A stretch of 64,000 bases of DNA from JACMLD01 sp038207265 (lineage in GTDB: Bacteria; Bacteroidota; Bacteroidia; Chitinophagales; Chitinophagaceae). This document shows, piece by piece, positions 50,197 through 58,345 of this stretch. The DNA is taken from positions 248,001-312,000 of the forward strand of contig JBBQZZ010000004.1 of assembly GCA_038207265.1 (NCBI GenBank), written 5' to 3'. The position numbers and the translations under genes are program-made. The notes below the pieces were generated by a model, which worked only from the letters and a program-made list of their open reading frames with translations, was not told the DNA's origin and ran no database searches. Every line of letters begins with the position of its first letter. Within the stretch, counting starts at the first letter, position 1.

Positions 50197-50388
50197 TTAT
50201 AAGGCGTATCTTCTTTGGATCCTTGTTCTTCCATTGCGGTGAATATTCCACATGTCTGCTGTACTAAATGTTTTATGTTGCTGGCTGGTAAAATCAAGTG
50301 CAAGGGTTTCTTTTACCACCGCTGTCAAATTTTTTACAGTTGTTTTACTGATGGTAGTAAATAAGCTGGAGTTGGTTTGAATTTTCAT
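50197..50388 (-). CDS. 63-aa small protein with ADMWNI motif, copy A
   Basis: It starts MKIQTNSSLFTTISKTTVKN and ends HKTFSTADMWNIHRNGRTRIQRRYAL. Same length as copy B, with aligned N-terminal Leu-Phe-Thr and C-terminal Arg-rich motifs, so the pair arose by duplication. The N-terminal halves differ, which suggests that the C-terminal half carries the conserved function. A promoter with an operator-like inverted repeat lies about 75 bp upstream. Unnamed small proteins with an ADMWNIQR-type end are, as far as I recall, frequent in Chitinophagaceae. Confidence 0.75.
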   Translation of the reverse strand: MKIQTNSSLFTTISKTTVKNLTAVVKETLALDFTSQQHKTFSTADMWNIHRNGRTRIQRRYAL

Positions 50389-50460
50389 AACAAGTGTTTT
50401 ATAAGTTTAAAATGGTTTTTGTTTTGTCAGCTGTTCTTCTCTTTTTTCACATTGACAACA

Positions 50461-50500
50461 CAAAGATATAGATTATTTGGTACTATACAACACATAGTAC
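50461..50500 (-). promoter_or_regulatory. Promoter with overlapping inverted repeat for the 63-aa protein pair
   Basis: On the minus strand TTG (50490-50488), 19 nt, TATCTTTG (50468-50461): a canonical Bacteroidota promoter. The inverted repeat GTACTAT-N7-ATAGTAC (50480-50500) covers the TTG element, a typical position for a repressor or activator site. The rest of the gap up to 50735 shows nothing I can name. Confidence 0.6.
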
Positions 50501-50735
50501 TACTTTTATTTAGGTTCCGGCAACTGTAAGCTACCATTGATTAGGCAAAAGCCTTACCCACAAAGCATTTGGCGTGATTATAGAGGTTTCGGGAAAATCC
50601 AAAAGAATGTTGAATGGTCAATAATGGTGACAAAAGGAGCTTTTTGACAACCAAAAATGGTCAAAATAAGTTTAGCAAGGAATTTTTAGCTCTCCCTGAA
50701 CCTTGAAAATGAGAATTTCTGTGTAGATTTTGCTT

Positions 50736-51644
50736 ATGTTCAAAGTTTATGCAACTTGTTGCCTTTTATTACAATTTTCAGAGGATGCTTTTAACCAACA
50801 ACCTTCACATATTAGATTCAAAGACCTGGTTTTCAAAAATGTAATAGTGAAAAAGAATATCGTTTACGCTAAACCACTCGCTGAAATAAAATCAAAATAC
50901 TACCAGCTTGATTTTTATGAACCTGCAGGCGATACAGCTTCAGCCCGGCCCTTGATTATATGGCTACATGGAGGTGGGTTCAAATTTGGGAAAAAAACTT
51001 CAAGAGGTACGCCTATATGGAGTAAAACATTTGCCCAACGGGGATATGTATGCGCAGCGATTAATTACAGGCTCAGTAAAAAAAAACCGCTTGCCAGGTT
51101 CCCTGATTTAATAGAGGGATGTTTTGATGCCATTGCTGATCTGAAAATTGCTTTACTCTTTTTGAAAAGCAAGAGTCGCCTTTACAACATAGATACGAAC
51201 CGAATTATATTGGCTGGAAATTCTGCGGGTGGTATGATAGCGTTGCAGGCATGTTATCATCTTGACAGTACCGCATTACATGCTACTACCAAAGATCAGG
51301 CAGGCGTTGTAGCAATCGTCAATTTCTGGGGTGCACTTTTTAATATTAATTCACTGGCAACTGCACGAGTGCCCATTGTAAGTGTACACGGAAGTAAAGA
51401 TCGGGTCGTTCCAATTGGCGGTACAGGGCCTTTATATGGTAGCGAGGCCATTCACGAGAAAGCCGATTCATTACACATTCCTAATAAATTAAAAATTTAT
51501 GAAGGCTATGGCCATGAACTGCAAAAACACTTCCTTCCTTTCTTTGCAGGTATCAAAGCAAAACATCGCTGGTTAGAAGCCGGCCTGTTTGCCTCGGATT
51601 TTCTATTCAATGTATTATTCGAACCAACAGGATTAAAACAATAG
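50736..51644 (+). CDS. Alpha/beta hydrolase, carboxylesterase-like
   Basis: The 302-aa protein has the alpha/beta-hydrolase fold of the hormone-sensitive-lipase/carboxylesterase type. The oxyanion-hole motif is IIWLHGGGFKFG and the nucleophile elbow is ILAGNSAGGMIAL (Gly-Asn-Ser-Ala-Gly). The acid is probably in VSVHGSKDRVVPIGG and the His in EGYGHELQKHF. The N-terminus is weakly hydrophobic (VYATCCLLLQF) and could be a signal. I prefer the ATG start before TTCAAAGTT over the TTG two codons before it. The AHSA1-type gene follows 3 bp downstream. Confidence 0.87.
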   Translation: MFKVYATCCLLLQFSEDAFNQQPSHIRFKDLVFKNVIVKKNIVYAKPLAEIKSKYYQLDFYEPAGDTASARPLIIWLHGGGFKFGKKTSRGTPIWSKTFAQRGYVCAAINYRLSKKKPLARFPDLIEGCFDAIADLKIALLFLKSKSRLYNIDTNRIILAGNSAGGMIALQACYHLDSTALHATTKDQAGVVAIVNFWGALFNINSLATARVPIVSVHGSKDRVVPIGGTGPLYGSEAIHEKADSLHIPNKLKIYEGYGHELQKHFLPFFAGIKAKHRWLEAGLFASDFLFNVLFEPTGLKQ

Positions 51645-51647
51645 TGC

Positions 51648-52025
51648 ATGAAAGATTTAAAAAAATATTTTTTATTGCCTGCAAGACCTGAAGAAGTATA
51701 CGCAGCTTTGACAAATTCCGCAACCATTCAACTTTGGACCGGTGCAAAAGCAACAATGAATACTGAACCCGGCTCAGAATTTTCATTATGGAACGGTGAT
51801 ATTATTGGTAAAAACATTTCATTCATTACCAACCAACAAATTGTTCAGCAATGGTATTTTGATGAACAGGAACCAGCTTCCATAGTAACCATAAAATTGC
51901 ATCCACACAAACATGGCGTGTCAGTTGAATTGCGACATACTAATATACCTGATGAGGTTTACGAAGAAATGTTGCAAGGCTGGGAAGAAATGTATTTTGG
52001 ATCGCTGGCAGAATTCTATTCATAG
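51648..52025 (+). CDS. SRPBCC/AHSA1-like domain protein
   Basis: The 125-aa protein is one AHSA1/SRPBCC domain: KKYFLLPARPEEVYAALTNSATIQLWTGAKATMNTEPGSEFSLWNGDIIGKNISF, then IVQQWYFDEQEPASIVTIKL and a final helix LQGWEEMYFGSLAEF. This fold makes a deep hydrophobic pocket; members act as Hsp90 activators or bind lipids or polyketides. It starts 3 bp after the hydrolase stop, so the two are one operon, but no functional link is known. Confidence 0.87.
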   Translation: MKDLKKYFLLPARPEEVYAALTNSATIQLWTGAKATMNTEPGSEFSLWNGDIIGKNISFITNQQIVQQWYFDEQEPASIVTIKLHPHKHGVSVELRHTNIPDEVYEEMLQGWEEMYFGSLAEFYS

Positions 52026-52075
52026 CCCATTTATATAATTGGCACCGTATTTTCAATGATCCTGTAAAAATATGA

Positions 52076-53179
52076 ATGGAAAGTACGGTTCCAAATCTTT
52101 CACACAAAGAATTCTTAAAAGTTGACAGGAATTATAAAGAAGCAGCAGTTGCAGCCAACCTGTTATATGTGAGTGATAATAATCCCGGCATCATCCGGAT
52201 CAAAAAAGGTAAGGGTTTTATTTACCGCCTTGCTAATAAGGCCATCGCGAAAAAAGAGATGGATCGCATAAAAAAGCTGGCTATACCTCCGGCCTGGGAG
52301 AATGTATGGATTTGTCCACTGGAAAATGGCCATATTCAGGCGACTGGGTTTGATATTCGCAGGCGTAAGCAATATCGCTACCATGCATTGTGGAACACAC
52401 TTCGCAATGAAACCAAATTTCACCGCCTGTTTGAATTTGGAAAACAACTACCACAACTTAGACTTAAGCTGGAAGAAGATATGAAGCAACATGAACTGTC
52501 CCAGGAAAAAGTATTGGCCACGGTAATCAGTTTAATGGAAAGAACCTATATACGCGTTGGCAGCAATGAATATGAAAAACAAAATGGTTCTTACGGTTTA
52601 ACAACACTAAAAGACAAACATGTAAATATCAAAGGTGATAAAATGATATTTTCATTCAAGGGTAAAAAAGGAATAGCACACAACATAAGCCTAAAAAATA
52701 AAAAACTCGCGAAAACTGTAAAAGCCTGCCGCGATATACCCGGCAAGGAATTATTCCAGTATTTCGAAAATGGCAATAAAAAAACTATTGATTCCGGGAT
52801 GGTAAACAATTATATAAAAGCAGTTACAGGGTCCGACTTTAGTGCAAAAGATTTCCGCACCTGGGCAGGTTCCATCAATGCACTACAAGCATTTCGATCT
52901 TTGGGAGAAGCGGTCACTGCAACAGAAAGTAAAAAAAATATTTTGTCGGCACTGGATATGGTTAGTAAAAAATTAGGCAACACCCGAACAGTATGCAAAA
53001 AATATTACGTTCATCCGGCACTCATACAATTGTATGAAAAAAACAACCTGGACAAATACCTGAAAGAATTGGACAAACTTGAGGAACCCGACAAAAAAAG
53101 CGGCCTCACAGCAGAAGAGAAACTATTGATGAAAATATTAAAACAATCAATCAAAACCGGAGGGTTTACTTCAGATTAA
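52076..53179 (+). CDS. DNA topoisomerase IB
   Basis: The 367-aa enzyme relaxes supercoils by cutting one strand through a tyrosyl-DNA bond. The poxvirus-like bacterial type IB plan is clear: GFIYRLANKAIAKKEMDRIKKLAIPPAWENVWIC (N-terminal part), ATGFDIRRRKQYRYHALW, RTYIRVGSNEYEKQNGSYGLTTLKDKHV (the first catalytic Arg), AKDFRTWAGSINAL (second Arg) and VCKKYYVHP with the nucleophile Tyr at 310 or 311. Length is normal. Its substrate is the chromosome; it acts in the cytoplasm. The TamB gene follows 72 bp downstream. Confidence 0.93.
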   Translation: MESTVPNLSHKEFLKVDRNYKEAAVAANLLYVSDNNPGIIRIKKGKGFIYRLANKAIAKKEMDRIKKLAIPPAWENVWICPLENGHIQATGFDIRRRKQYRYHALWNTLRNETKFHRLFEFGKQLPQLRLKLEEDMKQHELSQEKVLATVISLMERTYIRVGSNEYEKQNGSYGLTTLKDKHVNIKGDKMIFSFKGKKGIAHNISLKNKKLAKTVKACRDIPGKELFQYFENGNKKTIDSGMVNNYIKAVTGSDFSAKDFRTWAGSINALQAFRSLGEAVTATESKKNILSALDMVSKKLGNTRTVCKKYYVHPALIQLYEKNNLDKYLKELDKLEEPDKKSGLTAEEKLLMKILKQSIKTGGFTSD

Positions 53180-53251
53180 AAGGGTTAATTATGGACTGTC
53201 TTTTGCAATACCATAAACCTATCAAATTTACTTTGCCCAAGCGAATCAATT

Positions 53252-56200
53252 ATGGAGTCAAGCAGACCAGCTCACAGATCAATTTACAGGAAAGTGGGCA
53301 AAATATTATTGAAAATATTGCTTGGCTTTTTTGTCCTGCTCCTTATTATTATTTTACTGGTTCAAACGCCATATGTTCAAAATATTGCGAGGGGAAAGGC
53401 TCAAAAATATCTTTCAGAAAAACTCAAAACGAGGGTCGAAATTGGCAAGCTGTATATAGGATTTCCGCAAACTATCGAACTTTCAAATATTTACATTGAA
53501 GACAGGCAAAAAGATACGCTTGTAGCGGGCAAGTCCCTAAAAGTAAATTTCAATATGTGGAAATTATTCCACAGCGAAATTGCGGTCAGCGAAATCCATC
53601 TTTCTGGTATCACTGCCAATATTAAACGCTTAATGCCCGATACTGTTTACAATTTTCAGTTTATAGTTGATGCTTTCTCATCAAATAAGGCAAAAATACC
53701 TAAAGAAAAAAAAGATAGCAGCAGCACAAAAATATCTTTGAATAATTTGTTATTGGATAAGGTTCGTTTAATTTATAATGACGTTGTTACCGGCAATGAT
53801 GTAGAAACTTGGATAGCGTTTGCTCATGTAAAGACAGATGAATTGAACCCTTCGAAAATGCGTTTCGGCATTTCCCTTATTCAATTCCACGGGGTACGTG
53901 CAAGGGTCTATCAAAATAAACCGTTACAAGCACCAGAAGACAATGCGCAAAAGAAAAATGTTCAACAACCTTCGCCACCTCTTCAACTTGATTTAAATAA
54001 AATTTCATTAGAGGATTTTTCATTGGACTACCGGAATAGTATATCGGCTCTAAACAGTGATATAAAAATCGGCGAACTAAACGCAAACATCAAGACTTTT
54101 GATCTGAACAGGCAGTTGATAGAACTGGAAGACCTGGCATTGAATAACAGTAGTGCACGAATTGAAACCGGTAAACAAAAAACGGTTGAAGTCCTTACTA
54201 AGAAAGTAGCTGTTGTGGCAGACTCCGTTAAAAACGGTTGGAGAATATCAGCCGATAAAATATCGCTGACCAATAATAATATCCGCTTTGATGATGATAG
54301 CAAACCCCGTTTATTGAAAGGAATGGATTATGCGCATTTAAAATCGGACAAATTCTCTCTTCAAATAAAAGATTTGCTTTATAGCAAGGATTCAATAGCC
54401 GGAACTATCAGCAGTGCTTCATTAATTGAACAAAGCGGTTTTGTGCTAAACCAGTTACAAACTGATTTCCTATACGCTGACAAACAAATTTATTTCAAGA
54501 ATCTTAATTTGTCTACTCCAGGAACTTCATTGCACCGCTCCCTTCAAATTAATTATCCTTCGCTTGAATCAATAAAAAAAGATATCTCATTAATGGCGGT
54601 TGATATTGATTTGCGTGAAAGCAAAATTCAAATCAAAGACATTTTATTGTTTGCCCCTGCCCTGGGTAAACAACCGGCGTTTAAAAACCATGATGCTGTC
54701 TGGCATTTGAATACCCGTATGAAAGGAACGCTTGCGAACCTCAATATACCACTCTTTCAATTCAATGGATTGCATAATACCAGTATTGATCTGTCTGGCA
54801 CACTTAAAAATATCAGCAATAGCAAAAAAATAAACGCGGATATTCTTATTAAAAACGTTAGTAGTAGCCGGCAGGATCTTGCACTACTTCTGCCCGCCAA
54901 TACTATTCCATCTAATATCTCAATGCCCCAACAGTTCAAATTGAATGGAAAATTAAGTGGAGGTATTGATAAAATATTAGCAGACCTGGAATTGCAATCT
55001 ACATTGGGCAATGCAAATATAAAAGGTAATGCTGAGCAGATCACCAGTAAAAAAAATGCACTGTACTATTTGAACTTATCGCTCGATAAAATCGATCTGG
55101 GTGCTATTTTACTTGATAAAAAGACATGGGGTCCGGTAACAGCAAATTTTATTGTGAAGGGTAAAGGATATGATCCGGCAACTGCCAAAGCAGATTTGCA
55201 GGCAACCATTCAATCTGCAACAATTAAAGAGTATCGTTACCAGGATTTTAATTTCAGCGGCAACATTTCAGACCAGCAATTCAATGCCACTGCTTCAATG
55301 AAAGATACCAACGCACATTTCTCGCTGGATGCAAACGGTAGTTTCGCTACAAAATATCCCGCTGTTAAACTTGACATGAATATTGATAGTATCAAAACTT
55401 TTCCACTACACCTTACTACCGACAAGATCTTTTATGGCGGTTTAGTGAACGCCAATTTTTCAATCACAAATCCGGATAGCCTGGAGGGTCACTTATCCAT
55501 TAAAAAATCATTGCTGGTAAAAAATGACGTGCGCATTCCATTGGATAGCCTTCTACTGGCTGCCGGACACTCAGATAGCGGTCAATTTATTCATGTCACC
55601 AGTGATTTTTTAACAGTTGCTATCAATGGGCAGTATAAACTAACGCAGATGCGTACTGTATTTCAACAGGCGATTGAACCTTATTTCTCAACAAAGGCAG
55701 ACAGTAACCTCGTGAAAACGGCACCGTACAATTTTACTATAACCGCTGACCTGGTGAATGCCCCTTTAATCAAAACGTTGATTCCAGACCTGAACGAACT
55801 TGAACCGGTGTCAATAAAAAGCAGGTTTAGCAGTAACGATGGTTGGCAGGCTAGTGTAAGTGCGCCATTAATTATCAGAGGTAAGAATAAAATAAATAAT
55901 CTGCAGGCGTCAGCAGTTACCAGGCAAAATCAATTGAATGTTCATGCATCATTTAAACAATTTACAACCGGCAGCAACCTGGATGTATACGCCACAGATG
56001 TTAACGCTATCATTGCAAATAATAAGATTGATTTTACAATTGCTAATAAAGATAAGGGTGGAAAAAATAAGTATCGATTGGCAGGTGTATTTCAACAACC
56101 AGAAAAATCAACATACCTATTTTCTCTTAATGCGGATAGTTTGCTGTTGAATTATGATGTATGGAACGTAAACAGGGAAAATAAAATTCGCTTCAGTAAA

Positions 56201-58345
56201 GAAGGAATCAATATCAGTAAATTCGATTTGAGCAAAGAAGGTCAATTACTGGGCCTGAACAGCAGTACTGCTGCACCTGATGCGGCATTGACTGTAAATT
56301 TCAAAAACTTTAAACTCTTAACACTTACGGGGTTTGCGCAACAGGATTCACTTGGAATCAATGGCACATTGGATGGCAATGCGGTTGTAAACGATATCAT
56401 GAAGCAACCAACATTTACCAGTGATCTTACATTAAATAATTTCTCGATGAACATGGATACTGTAGGCAATATTAATTTGAAAATAAGCAAAAATACCAAC
56501 AACACTTTTGCGGCAGATATTAAAATAAACGGTAAGGGCAACGACATCCGGGTTACCGGTAATTATTATGTAAAACCTGATAATAAAAGCAGTTTCGACC
56601 TAACCGCCGATTTGCGAAAGATTGAATTGCATTCACTGGAAGGCATCAGTAAAAAAATGCTGAGTGATGCAAGTGGCTCTGTAAATGGAAAATTTTCAAT
56701 AACGGGTAATTTTAGTAAACCAGTCGTTAACGGTGATATTAATTTTAATAAAACGCGTTTCAACCTGGGGCTATTAAACAGCTATTTCAGCATTGACCAG
56801 GAAAAGATTGCGTTTACAAATGAAGGAATACATTTCGATACATTTACCATTGCTGACTCGTCCAACAACAAAGCTGTGTTAGATGGTATGGCAAAGACTT
56901 CAGATTTTCAACATTACAATTTCGATCTCTCTTTGCGCGCAAAAGATTTTCATGCGCTGAATACTACAAAAAAGGACAATAAGCTATATTTCGGGCAATT
57001 GTATTTTAATACCAATCTGCGTATAAAGGGAACCGAAAGTGCTCCCCTGGTGGATGGCCACATTACTATCAATGAAAAAACAAGACTTACAATGGTATTG
57101 CCACAGAAAGAGCCCGGCGTGCAAGAAAGGGAAGGAATTGTGCAATTTATAAATAAGAACGAAATACTCAGCGATACGCTGTTGAAACTTTCTTATGACT
57201 CTCTCAATCGTTCTTCTGTTACGGGCATTGACGTATCTGTAAATATTGAGGTGCAAAAAGAAGCCGAATTGAATTTAATTGTTGATGAAGGAAATGGCGA
57301 TTTTCTAAATGTACGTGGAGAAGCTTTGCTGAATGCAGGAATTGATCCAGGTGGTAAAGTAACCCTGACCGGGTCTTATGAACTGGAAGGAGGCTCTTAC
57401 GAACTTACATTTAATTTACTCAAAAGAAAATTCGATATTCAAAAAGGAAGTAAAATAACGTGGAAAGGTGAGCCTACTGAAGCAGACGTAGACATTACTG
57501 CATTGTACATGGCCAATACTGCACCTTTGGACCTTGTACAGGATCAACTGGCTGAAACCACAACCGGTACAGTCCGCAATACATACCGGCAGAAACTTCC
57601 CTTTGAAGTGGATCTCAAAATGAATGGTCAGCTGTTAAAGCCTGCCATCACTTTCGATATACAATTACCAGACAATAAAAATTATGTTGTTTCGAAAGGA
57701 ATCATTGAAACGGTAAATCAAAAACTAACCGATTTAAGAACACAGCCATCGGAATTAAACAAACAGGTTTTTGCCTTATTGTTATTAAATCGCTTTGTAA
57801 GTGAAAACCCTTTCGAAAGCAGCACGGGCATCACGGCAGAATCTTTCGCAAGAGCCAGTGTAAGTAAAATTTTCACTGAACAACTCAACCAGTTGGCAAC
57901 GGATCTTATAAAAGGAGTAGATGTAAATTTTGATGTGGTGTCGCAGGATGATTATACTTCCGGCAACAGGCAGAGCAAAACAGATTTGAATGTGGCGTTG
58001 TCAAAACGCCTATTGAATGATCGGCTAACCGTTACCGTGGGTTCTAATTTTGGATTAGAAGGTACACAAAATACTAACCAGCAGGCTTCTAATATCGCTG
58101 GCAATATTGCTGTTGATTACAAGTTAAGCAAAGATGGCCGCTATGCACTAAGAGCTTACAGAAAAAATGACTACCAGGGTATTCTTGAAGGATACATTGT
58201 TGAAACAGGTTTAGGATTTATTATCACTATCGACTACAACCATTTCAAAGAAATTTTTGAAAGAAAAAAAGCGCTGCGAAAAGCTGAGCGGGGAAAAAAT
58301 AAACCGCCGAGGGTTCCGGATGCTACTACTACTTCTACAAAATGA
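53252..58345 (+). CDS. tamB: TamB/AsmA-like translocation and assembly protein
   Basis: The 1697-aa protein has one N-terminal membrane helix (LLGFFVLLLIIILLVQTPYV, about 25-45), then a very long beta-rich stretch of AsmA/TamB type, and the TamB C-terminal domain (about 1300-1670: GGSYELTFNLLKRKFDIQKGSKITWKGEPTEADVDITALY, then DFNVVSQ-type repeats ending LEGYIVETGLGFII). TamB spans the periplasm as a hollow groove that moves lipids, and with TamA helps insert outer-membrane proteins. It overlaps the BamA/TamA-like gene by four bases (ATGA), so both are made together. The C-terminal Lys-rich tail is short. Confidence 0.93.
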   Translation: MESSRPAHRSIYRKVGKILLKILLGFFVLLLIIILLVQTPYVQNIARGKAQKYLSEKLKTRVEIGKLYIGFPQTIELSNIYIEDRQKDTLVAGKSLKVNFNMWKLFHSEIAVSEIHLSGITANIKRLMPDTVYNFQFIVDAFSSNKAKIPKEKKDSSSTKISLNNLLLDKVRLIYNDVVTGNDVETWIAFAHVKTDELNPSKMRFGISLIQFHGVRARVYQNKPLQAPEDNAQKKNVQQPSPPLQLDLNKISLEDFSLDYRNSISALNSDIKIGELNANIKTFDLNRQLIELEDLALNNSSARIETGKQKTVEVLTKKVAVVADSVKNGWRISADKISLTNNNIRFDDDSKPRLLKGMDYAHLKSDKFSLQIKDLLYSKDSIAGTISSASLIEQSGFVLNQLQTDFLYADKQIYFKNLNLSTPGTSLHRSLQINYPSLESIKKDISLMAVDIDLRESKIQIKDILLFAPALGKQPAFKNHDAVWHLNTRMKGTLANLNIPLFQFNGLHNTSIDLSGTLKNISNSKKINADILIKNVSSSRQDLALLLPANTIPSNISMPQQFKLNGKLSGGIDKILADLELQSTLGNANIKGNAEQITSKKNALYYLNLSLDKIDLGAILLDKKTWGPVTANFIVKGKGYDPATAKADLQATIQSATIKEYRYQDFNFSGNISDQQFNATASMKDTNAHFSLDANGSFATKYPAVKLDMNIDSIKTFPLHLTTDKIFYGGLVNANFSITNPDSLEGHLSIKKSLLVKNDVRIPLDSLLLAAGHSDSGQFIHVTSDFLTVAINGQYKLTQMRTVFQQAIEPYFSTKADSNLVKTAPYNFTITADLVNAPLIKTLIPDLNELEPVSIKSRFSSNDGWQASVSAPLIIRGKNKINNLQASAVTRQNQLNVHASFKQFTTGSNLDVYATDVNAIIANNKIDFTIANKDKGGKNKYRLAGVFQQPEKSTYLFSLNADSLLLNYDVWNVNRENKIRFSKEGINISKFDLSKEGQLLGLNSSTAAPDAALTVNFKNFKLLTLTGFAQQDSLGINGTLDGNAVVNDIMKQPTFTSDLTLNNFSMNMDTVGNINLKISKNTNNTFAADIKINGKGNDIRVTGNYYVKPDNKSSFDLTADLRKIELHSLEGISKKMLSDASGSVNGKFSITGNFSKPVVNGDINFNKTRFNLGLLNSYFSIDQEKIAFTNEGIHFDTFTIADSSNNKAVLDGMAKTSDFQHYNFDLSLRAKDFHALNTTKKDNKLYFGQLYFNTNLRIKGTESAPLVDGHITINEKTRLTMVLPQKEPGVQEREGIVQFINKNEILSDTLLKLSYDSLNRSSVTGIDVSVNIEVQKEAELNLIVDEGNGDFLNVRGEALLNAGIDPGGKVTLTGSYELEGGSYELTFNLLKRKFDIQKGSKITWKGEPTEADVDITALYMANTAPLDLVQDQLAETTTGTVRNTYRQKLPFEVDLKMNGQLLKPAITFDIQLPDNKNYVVSKGIIETVNQKLTDLRTQPSELNKQVFALLLLNRFVSENPFESSTGITAESFARASVSKIFTEQLNQLATDLIKGVDVNFDVVSQDDYTSGNRQSKTDLNVALSKRLLNDRLTVTVGSNFGLEGTQNTNQQASNIAGNIAVDYKLSKDGRYALRAYRKNDYQGILEGYIVETGLGFIITIDYNHFKEIFERKKALRKAERGKNKPPRVPDATTTSTK

